DNA of 64,000 bases, taken from Mansonella perstans (lineage: Eukaryota; Nematoda; Chromadorea; Rhabditida; Onchocercidae). Below the pieces are notes generated by a model. That model had not been told where the DNA came from. It saw only the letters and a list, made by a program, of their open reading frames with translations, and did not search any database. Of this stretch, positions 36,673 through 49,489 are shown piece by piece (within the stretch, counting starts at the first letter, position 1; each line of letters starts with the position of its first letter). Where the stretch lies: the NCBI GenBank assembly GCA_037074765.1, contig JBAMDO010000033.1, positions 186,001-250,000 of the forward strand. The letters are read 5' to 3'. Made by a program: the position numbers and the translations under genes.

Positions 36673-39170
36673 AGTCTTCACATTTTTCTTTCAAAATTTT
36701 GTAGGAAATACAGTATTCCCTTACTTGAGCATTAGATCGAGGCAACTTATATTCTTCCAATTGCAGATATGATTATCTTTTGTTGTATATAGAAGCAGGT
36801 GCAGTTTCTGAACTTTCAAGAACTTTGCCACTATTGTTCTTAAATTCAGGTTTTCAAGATTTCGCTACGATATTTCAGAAAAAAAACAATTGAAAGGCAT
36901 CTTGAATTTTGTAGGCAGGCCAGTTTCTGATTAATCAACCTGAATATATTTTATGTCGCGAACTAATGAAAATATCTAATCGCTAATAATTCAGATAACA
37001 CCGCCCAATTTTGCAGTTGTTATTGATTTGCATACGTAGTTTCACGGTCACGCAGTTAGCACCACAAGCTTCTTTCAAAAAATTGCATTAAATGATTGTA
37101 CAACTATTGTAACCGATGCAAACAAGGAATAAAATACGGACATCTTTGGTTTATTTTGGCAAAGAAAAAAAAGACAAGAGAATTCAACACAAAAAAAAAG
37201 ATTTGAATGATAACAATGCCTTGAATAATATTTGGTATATTTTAGAATGGATACAAGTTCAAAATTTTTTCAGAAAAAAAAACATTGAACATTATTTGGG
37301 ATTAATATTATGGATTTTTTGAATAATCTGATAATCAAAAAAAGCAAATAATTACAGACAGTATGAAATGAAAGGGAATGTTGTTAATCGAAAAATTAAA
37401 ATTACCAAAAAAAAGCAATGAATAAATAATTTTTCAAGTACTACGTTATATTTGATTTCAAATTTTCGCTAATATTTTATGTACTAAAAATAATAATTGA
37501 TTGGATATTTCAAATAATTATTTTACATAATTTTATCTTATCATGTGTTTCAAAATGAATGTATTGCAATAATCTTAATGAAAAAAAAACAAGAGAATTC
37601 AACATATATAAAAAGTAATATTTGCAACGATTACTTATTCTTCTTTTAAATTAAAACTTTCAACTATGAGATAAAAAGGTTTACGAATTCTACTTCTTGC
37701 TGTGATGAGCCCTGTTGTGCTTATTATTATAATTTTATTTTTACTAGAGAAATTGATTCAAATCAAATAAAATTTTTGAAATGATCAATGGGAAAGATGA
37801 AAGCAAAACAAATTTGTAGTAGATTTAGGTTTCATGACAAAAAAAAAGAATTTTCTAGTAAAAATAAAAATAGTAAATATGAAGATGACAATCATTTGCT
37901 CCCAGCCATTAATATAATAATTGTAAGTGTTAAAATGAATGAATAAATTCATTGAATGAAAGCTAATTTGATAGTGAGAAGGAGTAAAAGAATTTAAAAT
38001 TTTTAAAAATACATCGAGCTATTGATTAAATAATTTAAATTTTTTTTTTTTTTTTTTTTTTAGAACCAACCAATAACGATAACAAAAACAGTGAAAAAAT
38101 AAGGAAAGCATTGATAAATGAATAACTGGAATAAATTTTGCGCACTGAAAACGCAACTAAATAACAAACGTAGTACTGCTTAACAATTTTGTGAACAAAA
38201 ACAAAACAAGGAGATCAATGCAGTAATAATATACTGCTTAAATGATTTTGTGAACAAAACAAAATTTCAATTAACACATCACATTAGTAGTAGTAGTAGC
38301 TATCAATGATAATGATCGTTTTCTCTCAGTTAATAGCTTGCCAATATACTGATAACAGATAAGCAATAAATGTTGCAAGAAATATAATACTAGAAACTAA
38401 TCAATGATCGTCAATTTCCTTATATTATAGACCAGGCAATTTAGCCAAGAAAATTTAACCTAATGACAAATTTAACGTTGTTTAACTTTCTTGTAATTAA
38501 ATTAGCGATATTAGTTCATTTTAAAGAATCCTAATTAATGAAATAAAATGAGATGAGAATTTTCCTTTTTTTTTCTCATAAATTTTCTTTCTATTATTTA
38601 TTTCACGATAAAAATCCTATAAATTTTCTTCTTCACTAGTTCTCTCCATATTGCATATGAAGAAAATAAAAAGTGGATAACAAAATGAAATGAATAATTA
38701 TAAATGTAAATTTACTAAAAATGTTTTTACTATAAAAGTTTGTAATTCAAATTATTCTAAAATTTCACTTTTTGAATTCCATATTTTCAAATTATAGATA
38801 TATCTAGCTAAGCAAGATAAGCCAAGAAACTGTGCCAATAGATTCAACAGCATTGAAATATCTCACTTGAATTTACACTTTGTTATAACTACACTTTAAT
38901 AGGAATATTTGCTAAAAAATACGAAATTTTCGGAAGTCAAAATGAGTGTAGAGTTGACGCTTTATAGATTTAAATGTAACGGTTACACTAATATAATTAA
39001 TAACATAAAAATTGCACTATCGCGCTGGAACTTTTATAACTAAAAATCCCTATCAAGATTAAACTCTAGTAAAATAACTAAAACAGATAAATTAACTCAT
39101 CAACAAAATGTAAAGCAGTACTTCGTATAATTCATTTAAAAAACCAATAATTGCAGATATTTTTTTTTTT
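36673..39170. other. Convergent A+T-rich intergenic region
   Basis: 2.5 kb between the COX5B stop and the stop of the TLC-domain gene. It is extremely A+T-rich with homopolymer runs, including about 24 T at 38039-38062. Several aataaa-like signals occur but none can be assigned. No coding exon, RNA gene or mobile element is recognised. Confidence 0.6.
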
Positions 39171-41771
39171 TCAAGCAATAATTTCAATCTCATCATCATC
39201 ACGAAGTCTATCATTCGCCCCTACAGTTTGTTCAACAACCTGAGTCGCATTTGCTGATATATGGCGCTGTCGCTTCTTACCTAATAGTCCATCAGCAGCG
39301 AGAACCCTGCAAATTTTCTTTATCTCTTGACACTTGGAAAAGAAAATAATAAAGTTTCTTGAGAATTTTCTTTTATGCAACATAATTTTTTTTTGGCAAG
39401 TTTTATATGATGATCGGTATTCAAAAGAACGCAAAAATTTCTTGCGCGGATGATAATATATCGCGTGACAAAAGTTTCGACAGAAAATTAGAAAGAAATT
39501 ATTTGAAACAATTTAATTTAAGCATATTCCAGATTTCAAAAACCAAATTTTAATGCTATTTGAGACGATGCAGTGTTCAACATACAGCACTCATATTCGG
39601 TCGTTTTTCGTGAAATTTAGAAACATTGCTTTTTAAAACTTACCTGTACAGGAGGACGATATTAGTGGCAGCAAGTGAAACGATAACGACAAATGTGATC
39701 AATACGAGGTACCATACCATTTTCCAGGCTGTAATAATTTGCCAATACAACAAATATGTACTAACAGCTATGCGAAATATGATGAATGTGACAATATTCA
39801 ACAGAGCAATTATACGAAATGGTGTTGAAGATTTGTTAACTCTATAGAGATTCATCATGGAACGCGAATGCAGGAAAATGCTATTGAGTTCCATCAGAAG
39901 CCCACAAACAACCACTCCTGAAACTTGGCGAATAAATATCAACAATGATGTATGCAGAATTATACACTATTCATTTCTTCAAAAACTGAAATTAGGAAAA
40001 AAGATCGGAAAACACGCTACCAACAAGTTATGTTGATGAAGAAATATGTCTACATTAATATTTTAGTTCTTGCTTACAAAACATAGAATTCTTGCCACAA
40101 ATATCATAATCATCAATTACTTTTACTGTGTTCGTATCGAAGAATCAGATCAGCAGAATAAAAAAAAACAATGATTTGAAATTTTAAAATAAAGCTGAAA
40201 AGTCACCTAAAAAGTTGTTCGTCACGTAATGGGTACCAAATGCTATAAGAACGATGACATGATGAAAAATTAGTTCAATGATTCGTAATGATTGTTCGTT
40301 GATAAGCAAATCAGTAAGGTCATGTATCAGATAGCCCGTTGAAACTATCAACTATAACAAATACATCATTATATCCCACTTCCGTTCATTACAAATTCGT
40401 CTCTCAAAACAGTTGAAAAATGAATTTTTAAGCTTTAAATTAGTAATTTATTAAATTTGTCGCCATAGCTAACATATATTACAGTATTTTTGTCAAAATA
40501 GAAGAGAATAAATCATAGTTTTGAACACTTTCTATTTCATTGATCATGTACTATTATAGATCACATATTTATTACTTTGCGGTATGCAAATAAACTAAAA
40601 TAAACTAAAACCTTCTATTCTCATTCCAAACCTATTACGGATGGAAGAGAAACATTAAATTTATTTTGATCCCTTAACTAATAATTTATTGTTTTGCTTT
40701 CTTTAACTTAAAACAGTTTTTGATTAAAATTTCCAGTTCTTTTCTTTTTCAACGTTATTTTATTATCACAGACGCAATGCAATGAAAGTACATACATCAA
40801 AAGATGGAACAAAAGAAAAGATGGAACATGATATTGTTCCAAAAGATGGAACAATATCAGATCTCCACAACTAATTGTCAGAAAAACAGTCATCGAAGAA
40901 AACTCACCAGATAATGAGCCATTGAATTTGTATAATTTACCATATCTTCTAATAACCTTGGATAAACAATAATTGCATAAAGTGCCCAAAAACCAGATAC
41001 TATGGAATGTCCTAATGAAACAGCTTCATTGCTAATTCGCCAACGTCTATTTGGAGGTGCATTCTATAATCACATGTCGAAATTGAAAAAAAGATTATTA
41101 AATGCAGAATTTTGCGCTATGTTGCAAATAGCTAAATTTGTATGATCCGTTGCAGTTCAACAGGCTACTACTTCGCAGTGTATTATTTTAATCCTGTAAT
41201 ATTTGCAAGGAATTGTATGAAAATGTCTAAAACTTTGCAAACGTACCAACAGTAGTTCATTGCTATGGATATCCACAAAGGAATTTACACGATTGCCACT
41301 TTTACTGCATCCAAAATATGAAAATGTTTTGAATGTACATGTTCCAAATAAGTACCAGCGAACAATAAATTGCAAGAAGCGAAAGCAAAGAAATGATAGA
41401 AAAACCTAAAACAGAAATATTAAAATTCTAAATTAATAAATGTTTATTCTATGCACTGACAATATACTCCAGCATTTGATATTTATGCAATATCACGTAG
41501 AATATACATATAAGTCATATTTATTTGGACATTTAAATCGCTTGCCTAAAAAATTTGAATATTTACAATTTATTCAGAAAACTACCAACTTTTTTTCCTT
41601 AAATTGAAAATCACTCACCGAATCACAATTAAAATCACAATGAAAATCACAATTAAATTAAATCATTCATTTAAGAAATGAAAATCACTCGCCGAATAAA
41701 TTAAATCAATTTACCTGTGAACAACTAACACCAAGTTCTTTCCAATCCCAATCAACAAATTCACTTGTCAT
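39171..41771 (-). CDS. fld-1: TLC-domain membrane protein, TLCD1/TLCD2 type
   Basis: Six exons (41771-41715, 41405-41247, 41063-40908, 40351-40207, 39917-39644, 39306-39171), 308 residues, phases consistent. Multi-pass membrane protein with a TRAM-LAG1-CLN8 domain. Diagnostic stretches are RRWRISNEAVSLGHSIVSG with GFWALY, GYLIHDLTDLL, FHHVIVLIAFGTHYV, and MELNSIFLHSRSMM followed by a long hydrophobic pair of segments. The FHH and ELNSIFLH stretches point to the TLCD1/2 subgroup. In C. elegans the member is FLD-1; these proteins limit incorporation of long polyunsaturated chains into phosphatidylethanolamine and so influence membrane fluidity. The last exon encodes a charged cytosolic tail (GKKRQRH ... 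RLRDDDEIEII). An acceptor-like TATTTTCAG upstream of the ATG may be a 5'UTR or trans-splice site. Confidence 0.85.
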
Positions 41772-43911
41772 ATCCAAAAATTTTACCCAATAGCCGAGCA
41801 AAATTCTCTACTATCAGTTTTTGCTCTCGGCTTTACTTCACAGAATGTAGCGAAGCTGAAAATAAAATAATTGAGTGAAATTAACTAAATTTAAGCAACA
41901 TCAGAAATATCAATAATAACTTAATATACATCATAAGAAATATTACTAATTTAAATTATTCTAATTTTCTCAAGGAAAATATTTGATTATCAAAAATTGA
42001 TTAGGCTAATTTTCATTTTTAAAATCAATAAGTGAAAATAATCAAATATATGCTGTAATTTTCTCCATACATTCTCCAATCCCAAAAAAAAAAGGGAAAA
42101 AAAAAAAGATCTTGGCACAAATCATTTCCAAGAACAATTTTCAAACAAATTTGAGAATTTTATTGTAAAATATTCCATTAATTCAATTAATACAAATTCC
42201 ATTAATTTCTCTCACAAAAAGATAATTAAACTAAGAGTGCCTGCCAATGATTCATTGGCAAATTTTGAAAAGCTAAATGACTTTGTGATGAATTGGCACA
42301 TTGCAATCAGTTGAATGCATCTATGATGAATTGATAAATTCTGGTGAATTGAATGAATTATGGTGCAAATGGGCACAATCCGAAAAGCTCAATGAATTTT
42401 TTGTGGTGAATTTTGGATAAATTTTAAAAATAAGTAAGATATAAAATCTTTCTGTTAAGAAATTTAATGCACTCACTGCTTTATGAAAAAAAAAATGTCG
42501 ATTTAAAAAAAAAACATTAATTATAATTTTTTAAGCATAAATATTTCAAATGAAAAAAAAAAAGAAAAAACTCAGGATGTTTAACAATTGTGCTTCGAAA
42601 CATATCGCATATTGAAAGCACTGCACAATGATTAACAATTGAAATTGAAAAAAAAAAAAAAAAAAAAAAAAAACACACATACACATGAATGAAATAAAGG
42701 CATAGAATGAAAGTAAAACAGAAACAAAACAGCAACTTCAAATTTTAATAAAATTTCCAATGCCTGAAAAATCATCGAAATGACTACGAACCTAGTAGCG
42801 AAGTATCGCCATACCTATTGGCGGCACAATCTCTTTTTTCTTTTATTGTCGTCAGGTGGTTTGACAAATTTAAAAATTATTACTCCCAAATATAATAATT
42901 AACAAGTTACACTTTTAGCACACTCTCATGGTAACAATTATCTTTTCGAGTTTTTCAATCATTACACTTCAATATTTCCAATCTTGCTTTTTTTTTTTTT
43001 TAAAAGTAGCTGCCATCAGAGGACAATCATTATGAATTCTTTCTTTTCGGTTGATATTTCTTGTAGAATTCGAATTTTGCTTAATTACCTGTCGGCCTAT
43101 TTAATCAATCATTTACTTGCATTATTAAATATGCATTAATTAGGTTTAACTAGCACTTACTTCATTGTTACTAAAATGCCTTCATTAAGTAATTAGAAAT
43201 TGTACATCTTTACAAATTCACTAAATTATTATTATTATGTCTGCTAATTAATTATTGACAGTTTGATGCATTAGTTATTAATAATTTTTTTAATCCATTA
43301 TTAATGATTTTGTTTCGATGAAAAAAAAAAGACAGATGTAATTTGCTAAATCCAACTGTGAAACATGCTTGTTTTTTACTAGAATTTCTAGATATTATGA
43401 GAAAAAGAAGGACTGTTTGTTAAAGTAAACAAATATTAATTAGAATTATTAGTATGACATATGTAAAAACAATATATTTTGTGGAAAATTACATTATTGA
43501 ATGATTTCTAAAAATAGTCCTAAATTTCCTTTTTATTATTCCTTTCAATTTTTCGAAGATTTTTATTTCAACTTGTAAAAATTAATTAATCTTTTATTTT
43601 TTGAACAGACTGTCCGACTGACTAATTGATCGATTTGGTTGATTGATTGAGGATCGAGTTTGATTAATGATGAAATGATAAGAGGATGTTTTTTAGCACC
43701 ATACATTTCCGTCTCATTTATCATGTATTCCTTTCCTCAATTCTTTAAATTGGGAAAAAGAACAGAATGGAATTTCTATCAATCATTTTTTAAAATCATC
43801 ACAGACAAGTTATTTATTATCAATTCGTTGCATTATGTTAATATAACAATTTCCAGTTATCATATTTAATGGAATCGAATTACAGCTATTATTGCAAAAT
43901 TTGTCAATAAA
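41772..43911. promoter_or_regulatory. Divergent intergenic region, TLCD gene / THOC3
   Basis: 2.1 kb that must carry promoters for both flanking genes. Several homopolymer tracts are present (A-runs near 42089, 42550 and about 25 A at 42650-42674; T-run near 42988). At 42260-42430 the word gtgaattg/gatgaattg recurs imperfectly. The open frame at 43660-43869 has no family or splice support. No specific regulatory motif is recognised. Confidence 0.5.
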
Positions 43912-46786
43912 ATGGGTACACAAAATCGAGAACAATCCTCAGTAACATTACAACGGAAAAATGGTTTACCATTATCATCATCATCATCAACGTCATCAAA
44001 AATTCAAACGTTTCAGGAGGCAGTGTCACATTTCAAGAAAAATGACCGAGTAAAAACATATGATATGCAGGTCTATACTATTTCGGATCACTAATTAAAT
44101 TTTTCCATTAAATGCGAAATTTTTTTCGATTTTTATCTCCTCTTATCTCGTGTAATTCAGTATTTCAGAAGAGTTTCAAACATTTCTGTGAAAAACAAAA
44201 CATATAAGAAGCATAGAATTTTTTTTTCTTATGAATTTTGTTGAAATGCTTTAAAAAAATGAAAATTCAAGATTAATGATTACCATATACTGTTAGTAAC
44301 AATTGCAAAGATTGCAGGTACCGCGACCTCTTACTGTATCCTGGAATTGTGATGGTACTCGCCTTGCTGCCGGAGCGGAAAAAAGTGTATCAGTGATAAC
44401 ATTTGATTCGTCATTTCGAATCGTTAATATTTATAGTATTGTATATAAGTGAAGTAAAAGATGAGTATAAGTAATGTAAAGTACTTATACTTAATTAGTT
44501 TAAGCCATCATCTTATTTCTTATTTTCACTGAACAATAATTTATAGTAATTTCTATTTTGTTTTTTTCAATTCTTATTACTTGCATTTTCATGTGAATTG
44601 TTCCAAAACTTAAATAACAGAAAAAAAAATATCGCAAATTAAAATCGCAATTAAGTTTGTAATAGATTTAATTAGAATTGATGAAAAATGATTTTTTTAC
44701 AGAAAACAATTTTCCGTGGTTTTGGTCACAATGAACAAGTTGATCAGGTTGCTTTTCATCCATCAAATCCATATTTGCTAGCTTCAGCGAGCGCAGACAA
44801 ATCTGTCCGACTGTGGGATATTCGGCAGGCACGGACACATACTAGGTTAAATACTAAAGGTAAAATGCGTGTTTAATATCAAATTTATCATATAAGTGAG
44901 TGAACATGAAATTTTCAAGAGATGTGTTTATTCGAGAGAAAGAAGTACAAAAATCTATTTCTTTTCAAGGAAAGATCCTGTGTATAGATGTCATAAACCA
45001 GATATTTTTTCGCTTCATTGCTGTAAGTCGGATGCCTACAACAGCGTCATAGTTTATTTATCTAAATCTCTCTTTGTATAGCAGATAAGAAAATTCAAGA
45101 TTTCCTGGAACTTTTCTAATCTTATCCAAGAAGTTTCTAAAATTATCGTATAATTCGCATAACAGCTCAGGATAGATTTTTTTTTTTCATCTTGTTATCA
45201 TTTACAGCGCAGAATTTGAATGTGGTCTGGTCACCATGTGGTACGTATTTGGCGTATGGAGACAAGGAAGATTCCTTAAATATTCTTGATAGCCGGAATT
45301 TGAAAACAATCAAAGTTGAATCGTTGAAAGATGAAGTGAATGAATTTGCATTTGATCCGTCTGGGAAATATTTATTCGTGGCTATGGGAAGTGGTCAAGT
45401 CAACATTTTCTCGTAAGTTTTCGATTTTTTTAAAATTGTGGATGTCGTCTTTCAGCAGCCCTTCAGCAGAATCCTTTAGCAAATTAATGAAAGTTTTTCT
45501 GCTAGTGATGGTGCTGCTTGTTCCAGGAATAATTAACTGTCTTATTTGTTAGTATAAATCTTTAATAGCTGTGCTGGATTGCATTCACGACCTGTTTTTG
45601 AACATTTCATAAACATTGCTGTTCTATTTTATAAGTAAGATTAAATAAGTAGATATTTTCATTTCTTTCCAACTTTTTTCTATAAACTAATATGCCAAAG
45701 TAGATTTTCTCCCTGGGTCTTTGATTGGCTGTTAAATTTTAGGGCACCAGATTTGACACATCGGCGAATGCTGCAGGCACATCCTGCTCAAGCTACTTGT
45801 GTTTGTTTAGCTGTTTCACCGGATGGTCGACGTTTTGCCGTCGGTGCATCGGATGCGGTCTGCTCGATTTGGGATGCCAGTGAGCTGATCTGTGAATCAA
45901 CTATGGGAAGGTTCATTTTTTTATTGTATATTTAATTTTATGCATATTAGAAATTATAATTTTTGCTCATTTGCCTATACATGTATAGATGCTTAAAAAT
46001 TTTTTCAAAAACTTTAAATTTTCAAATTAGAAAGCAAGAGTAAATTGATATTATTTATTGTTTCTTTTATATGTAGCAGTTTAATGTAAGAAAATTCTCT
46101 TATAGAATAGGTGAATTGTATTAAATATATTTCGGGCTTTCTTGAATGATTTGAATTTATTTTTGTTAAAAGTTCTTATCCTCAATCAATGCTCTTTTCA
46201 TGCATATTTTTTACTTCTATAAGAAGTTTTGTGGTTATAAAAGGAACAGTTTTTTTTCGTGATCATGTTCACTTTTCCATCTCTCATTTTCTTCCTCCCA
46301 ATTTTCGCCTGAATTCTTTAGATTTTTATTATTCTAAACAAATAACAGATATTTCATATTTTAATTAAGAGTTAAATATGATTGATGAATAAACACAGAT
46401 TATGTTTGTTGTAGATTGGATTATCCATTACGGTCGATCTCATTTAGTGCGGACAATCAATTAATTGCTTGTGCAAGTGAAGACCATTTTATTGATATCT
46501 GTTGGGCAGAAAATGGTGCAAGGTTTCCAGTTTCTGTTTATTACATTTTATTTCACTGAAATTACATCACTTTAGATCTTTTAACGATTATGTTTTATGA
46601 AAAATCTTTAATTTTACATCTAAAATGTAGTTTTCATATTTTAGAGTGCACGAACTTCGTGTAAATGCTGAAACATTTACGTGTGCTTGGCATCCGAGTA
46701 TGTATCTACTTGCGTACGCTTCAGCTCCATCTCTAGATAGTCGTGATCGAGAAGTTACTGTCAGCATTTTTGGATTTACGTTGTGA
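43912..46786 (+). CDS. thoc-3: THO complex subunit 3 (WD40 protein)
   Basis: Seven exons (43912-44070, 44318-44422, 44703-44859, 45208-45412, 45743-45910, 46415-46522, 46645-46786) give 347 residues, near the 351 of human THOC3. The protein is a WD40 propeller in the THO/TREX complex, which couples transcription to mRNA export in the nucleus. Seen: VSWNCDGTRLAAGAEKSV, DQVAFHPSNPYLLASASADK then SVRLWDI, VVWSPCGTYLAYGDKED, EFAFDPSGKYLF, CLAVSPDGRRFAVGASDAVC with SIWD, SISFSADNQLIACASEDHFI, and TFTCAWHPSMYLLAYA. Repeat order matches the family along its whole length. The N-terminal ~35 residues are Ser-rich and low-complexity. The exon 1 donor is GTCTAT, an atypical site; a better GTAAAA site 21 bases earlier would also keep frame but would drop seven residues that fit the family's spacing. 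The first candidate polyadenylation signal directly touches the stop codon. Confidence 0.94.
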
Positions 46787-46792
46787 AATAAA
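46787..46792 (+). terminator. AATAAA polyadenylation signal abutting the THOC3 stop codon
   Basis: The stop TGA (46784-46786) is followed immediately by AATAAA. If used, the 3'UTR would be only about 20-30 bases. Later variants exist (for example aaataagataaag near 46815), so use is not certain. Confidence 0.5.
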
Positions 46793-48073
46793 TGTTTATA
46801 TAAAGCAGATGACCAAATAAGATAAAGTTAATCAAAGCAATTTAAACTTGAATAGAAATTGATGTTCGTTAGTAGAGAATGAAAACATTTAAGTTTATAT
46901 GCGCTCTTTTTCGAATTATAAAAAAAGGTTTCACTATAAAATATTGTCAAGTGATAATTTTGTAGCTTCATTTCCAAACACTAATGAGAAAATCTTTAAA
47001 ACTTACAAATAAGATCCCCAGTTAGTTCAACTAACAGGAGATCATCACTTGCTGTTGCGGATTTTCAGTCCTCCTAAGTCAGATAACAGAAATTTGCATT
47101 TCTCACTGTTATCATATGTGTTATCGTTACACTACTGGTTTGTTCTTAACATATATTCAATTGCTAATGTGACATGTCCGACATTTAAAAGATAATAACT
47201 AACGTAAGCTGCGTTAACAACATAAATATAATCGTTTTTTATCAACAGAAAAAAAAAGAAATCAAAATTAAAGTGGTAGTATAATACCTGAGTTATAATA
47301 TTCAATAAAATTAAAAACCTGAGGTACAAATAATGCGCATGGAAAGCTATATTCTTGAGGTAGTTAATCAATAAATCAAATCAACAAAACGAAGTCAAGC
47401 GAAATTCCTGAGTAATAACAATAATGGATGAAACAATCACTGTAAAACAGTGGATTAAGGATTGAAATAATGAAGAGAAACTAATAATGCAAAAATCATG
47501 ACTGGAGATAGAAAAAAGAGGAGGAGGAAAAACTGAGTATTCGTTATAAAACAAGTTTATGATGGAATGTAAAATTGTACAAACCACCACTGAGGCACCT
47601 ACGAATGCAAATGAAACAATAAAAAAAAAAAATAAAATCTATCGAATTGCTTATGTCGCTGGTTCTTTGTAATTAAAATGTGAAATCAGATATTTTCTAA
47701 ATTGTTCTGGTAATTAACCGCAATGTCAAACTGTAATAAAAATTGTTAACTTCTTAAAATGAATGGTAACATCTAATGTTTGTTTCAAAAGAAGAAGAAT
47801 TGTGTACTTCTAATTAAACGGCACTTCTATCAACCTGCGCGATTAGAATAACAGAGATGAAAATATCATTGAGGTAGGGTAGACAATAATACTAGTGGAA
47901 TAGGTTAAACCAATATTCTAAAGTATGAATATTGGTTTAACGCCACAACGTAGGAAATGAAAGTAAGAGATTTATAACTACTGATGACTGACTATACATT
48001 AAAAAAATTCCCCCTTAGTAACATGGCTTTTCTGCAGTTTGGGAGAATTTCGGAAATTAAATAATTTAAAAAC
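46787..48073 (-). promoter_or_regulatory. Presumed lin-28 3'UTR and convergent intergenic region, with let-7-type seed matches
   Basis: Downstream of the lin-28 stop on the minus strand there are two exact complements of let-7 nucleotides 1-8 (target CTACCTCA; plus strand TGAGGTAG at 47870-47877 and 47356-47363). There is also one 7-base match (TGAGGTA at 47320-47326). Three CCTGAG words at 47287, 47318 and 47407 match part of the lin-4/miR-125 seed. In C. elegans, lin-28 is repressed through 3'UTR sites for lin-4 and let-7. The transcript end is not visible from the sequence: no canonical AATAAA was found on this strand here, so membership of the distal sites in the 3'UTR is inferred. Confidence 0.6.
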
Positions 48074-49382
48074 TCAAACGTTACTGCCCTTACTGACATC
48101 CTCCTTGTCGTTGATGAATTTCGTCATCTTCGAATCAGCTTTTCCATTTTCCGTCTTCGATTGCAGTTCTACATTATTCTCTACTTCTGCCACTATCTTA
48201 TTTATATCACTTCCTTCGGCGCCATTTGTCTTTCCTTTAGTACCATCCTTAAAGTTTCCTTTTTGTGGGCAATCAGCAACTAAATGATCGGTCGCAAGAC
48301 ATCCATAGCAGGCTTTTTCGGCCCCCACTGGAGTTTTACATTTGGCTGCTGTATGGTTTCCATAATGACCACATTTAAAACACCTGTAAAATAAATAAGA
48401 TATAAATCAACTGTCTTCTAAGGAAAATAAAAACATAACTTTATATTACAAAGAACCTTTAACAATATCCGTTATTTTATGAAGAAATTCCTTTTTCCAC
48501 ACTCTTAGCTACTGATAAAAGTCTTCCTTTTACTGATTGGATTTTTCAGTGCCCATTTTAAAAAAAAGTAACTTATATAGTGCAAGTCCTTTCTTAAAAC
48601 AAAAATTCAATCGATAGTATATCAACCGAAGGAAAACGGAAATTTACGTACAAAAAGATTTACCAAACTAAGTTAACTTTTACAGAGAAATTAAGCCCTT
48701 ATAAAACGACGTGGGTTATCCAGTTGGCAAAAAACAAAGACAACAAAGATGAAGGAGGTATCTAATCATAAATACGCACTACAGGAACATATTAACAAAA
48801 AGAGCTTAATCAAGAATAATAAAAATTAAGTTAAACAAAATCAAACAATGATAATACTAGCTTGCTCACTTTAATGCAGTGGAAAAAAAAAAAAAACATG
48901 AATCAACCTTATAACATGCGATTTATTCTTCCCAAGAGGCCTGATAGAACTTCCCTTCAATTTTCCACCAGGTTCTGCACTTACAACTGCTGTTGCTTCA
49001 TTACCTTCGGATCGTTTCCGGATCACAAAACGAACACGTTCACCAGCGTCCAAACTTCGGAAACCATCCATATTTAATTCAGACTATAGCAGAAAAAAAA
49101 AGAATTACGGAAGCCAACGTAAATACAGGTAATAAAATTAAGTTATAAATTAACTTTCCAATAATGAGACTCTTTGTGACTTGCTAGGTAACGTTGTTGC
49201 AAGTTATTTTAAACTTACTGGAAAATTTCACTTATTTTTAAAAAGACTAGAACAAAAACTCCATTCACCTGATGGACAAATACATCATCTCCACCTTCGT
49301 CCGGTGTAATAAAACCATAACCCTTCAAAACATTAAACCATTTACAGGTACCAGTCTGCGCCACTTCCCGTTCTTCAACCAT
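48074..49382 (-). CDS. lin-28: LIN-28 RNA-binding heterochronic regulator
   Basis: Three exons (49382-49269, 49083-48908, 48383-48074), 199 residues. LIN-28 controls developmental timing by blocking let-7 maturation and by binding mRNAs. A cold-shock domain spans about residues 9-80, with RNP1-type KGYGFITP and RNP2-type DVFVHQ, then [17 protein letters not shown] and the conserved IRPLGKNKS linker. Two CCHC zinc knuckles follow: Cys98, Cys101, His107, Cys112 and Cys122, Cys125, His130, Cys135. The second has the usual C-x2-C-x4-H-x4-C spacing; the first has one extra residue before His. The tail is rich in Lys, Asp and Asn. The cold-shock domain starts only eight residues from the Met, shorter than in other LIN-28 proteins. 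An acceptor-like TATTTCCAG lies two bases before the ATG, which suits either trans-splicing or a missed upstream exon. Confidence 0.95.
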
Positions 49383-49489
49383 TGCTGGAAATAACTAAAA
49401 AATGTTTCACTGAAGGAACAAAAAATTCAAAATGCAATAAAAAAGCACATGTATAGCACTCTCATCAAATACGCATACAGACTACTCAA

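Noticed and set aside
43660..43869. 69-codon open frame upstream of THOC3
   Set aside because: Intergenic A+T-rich frame with no family or splice support; the THOC3 start at 43912 fits the family.
48039..48287. Plus-strand 82-codon open frame
   Set aside because: Antisense of the last lin-28 exon, which carries the zinc knuckles on the minus strand.
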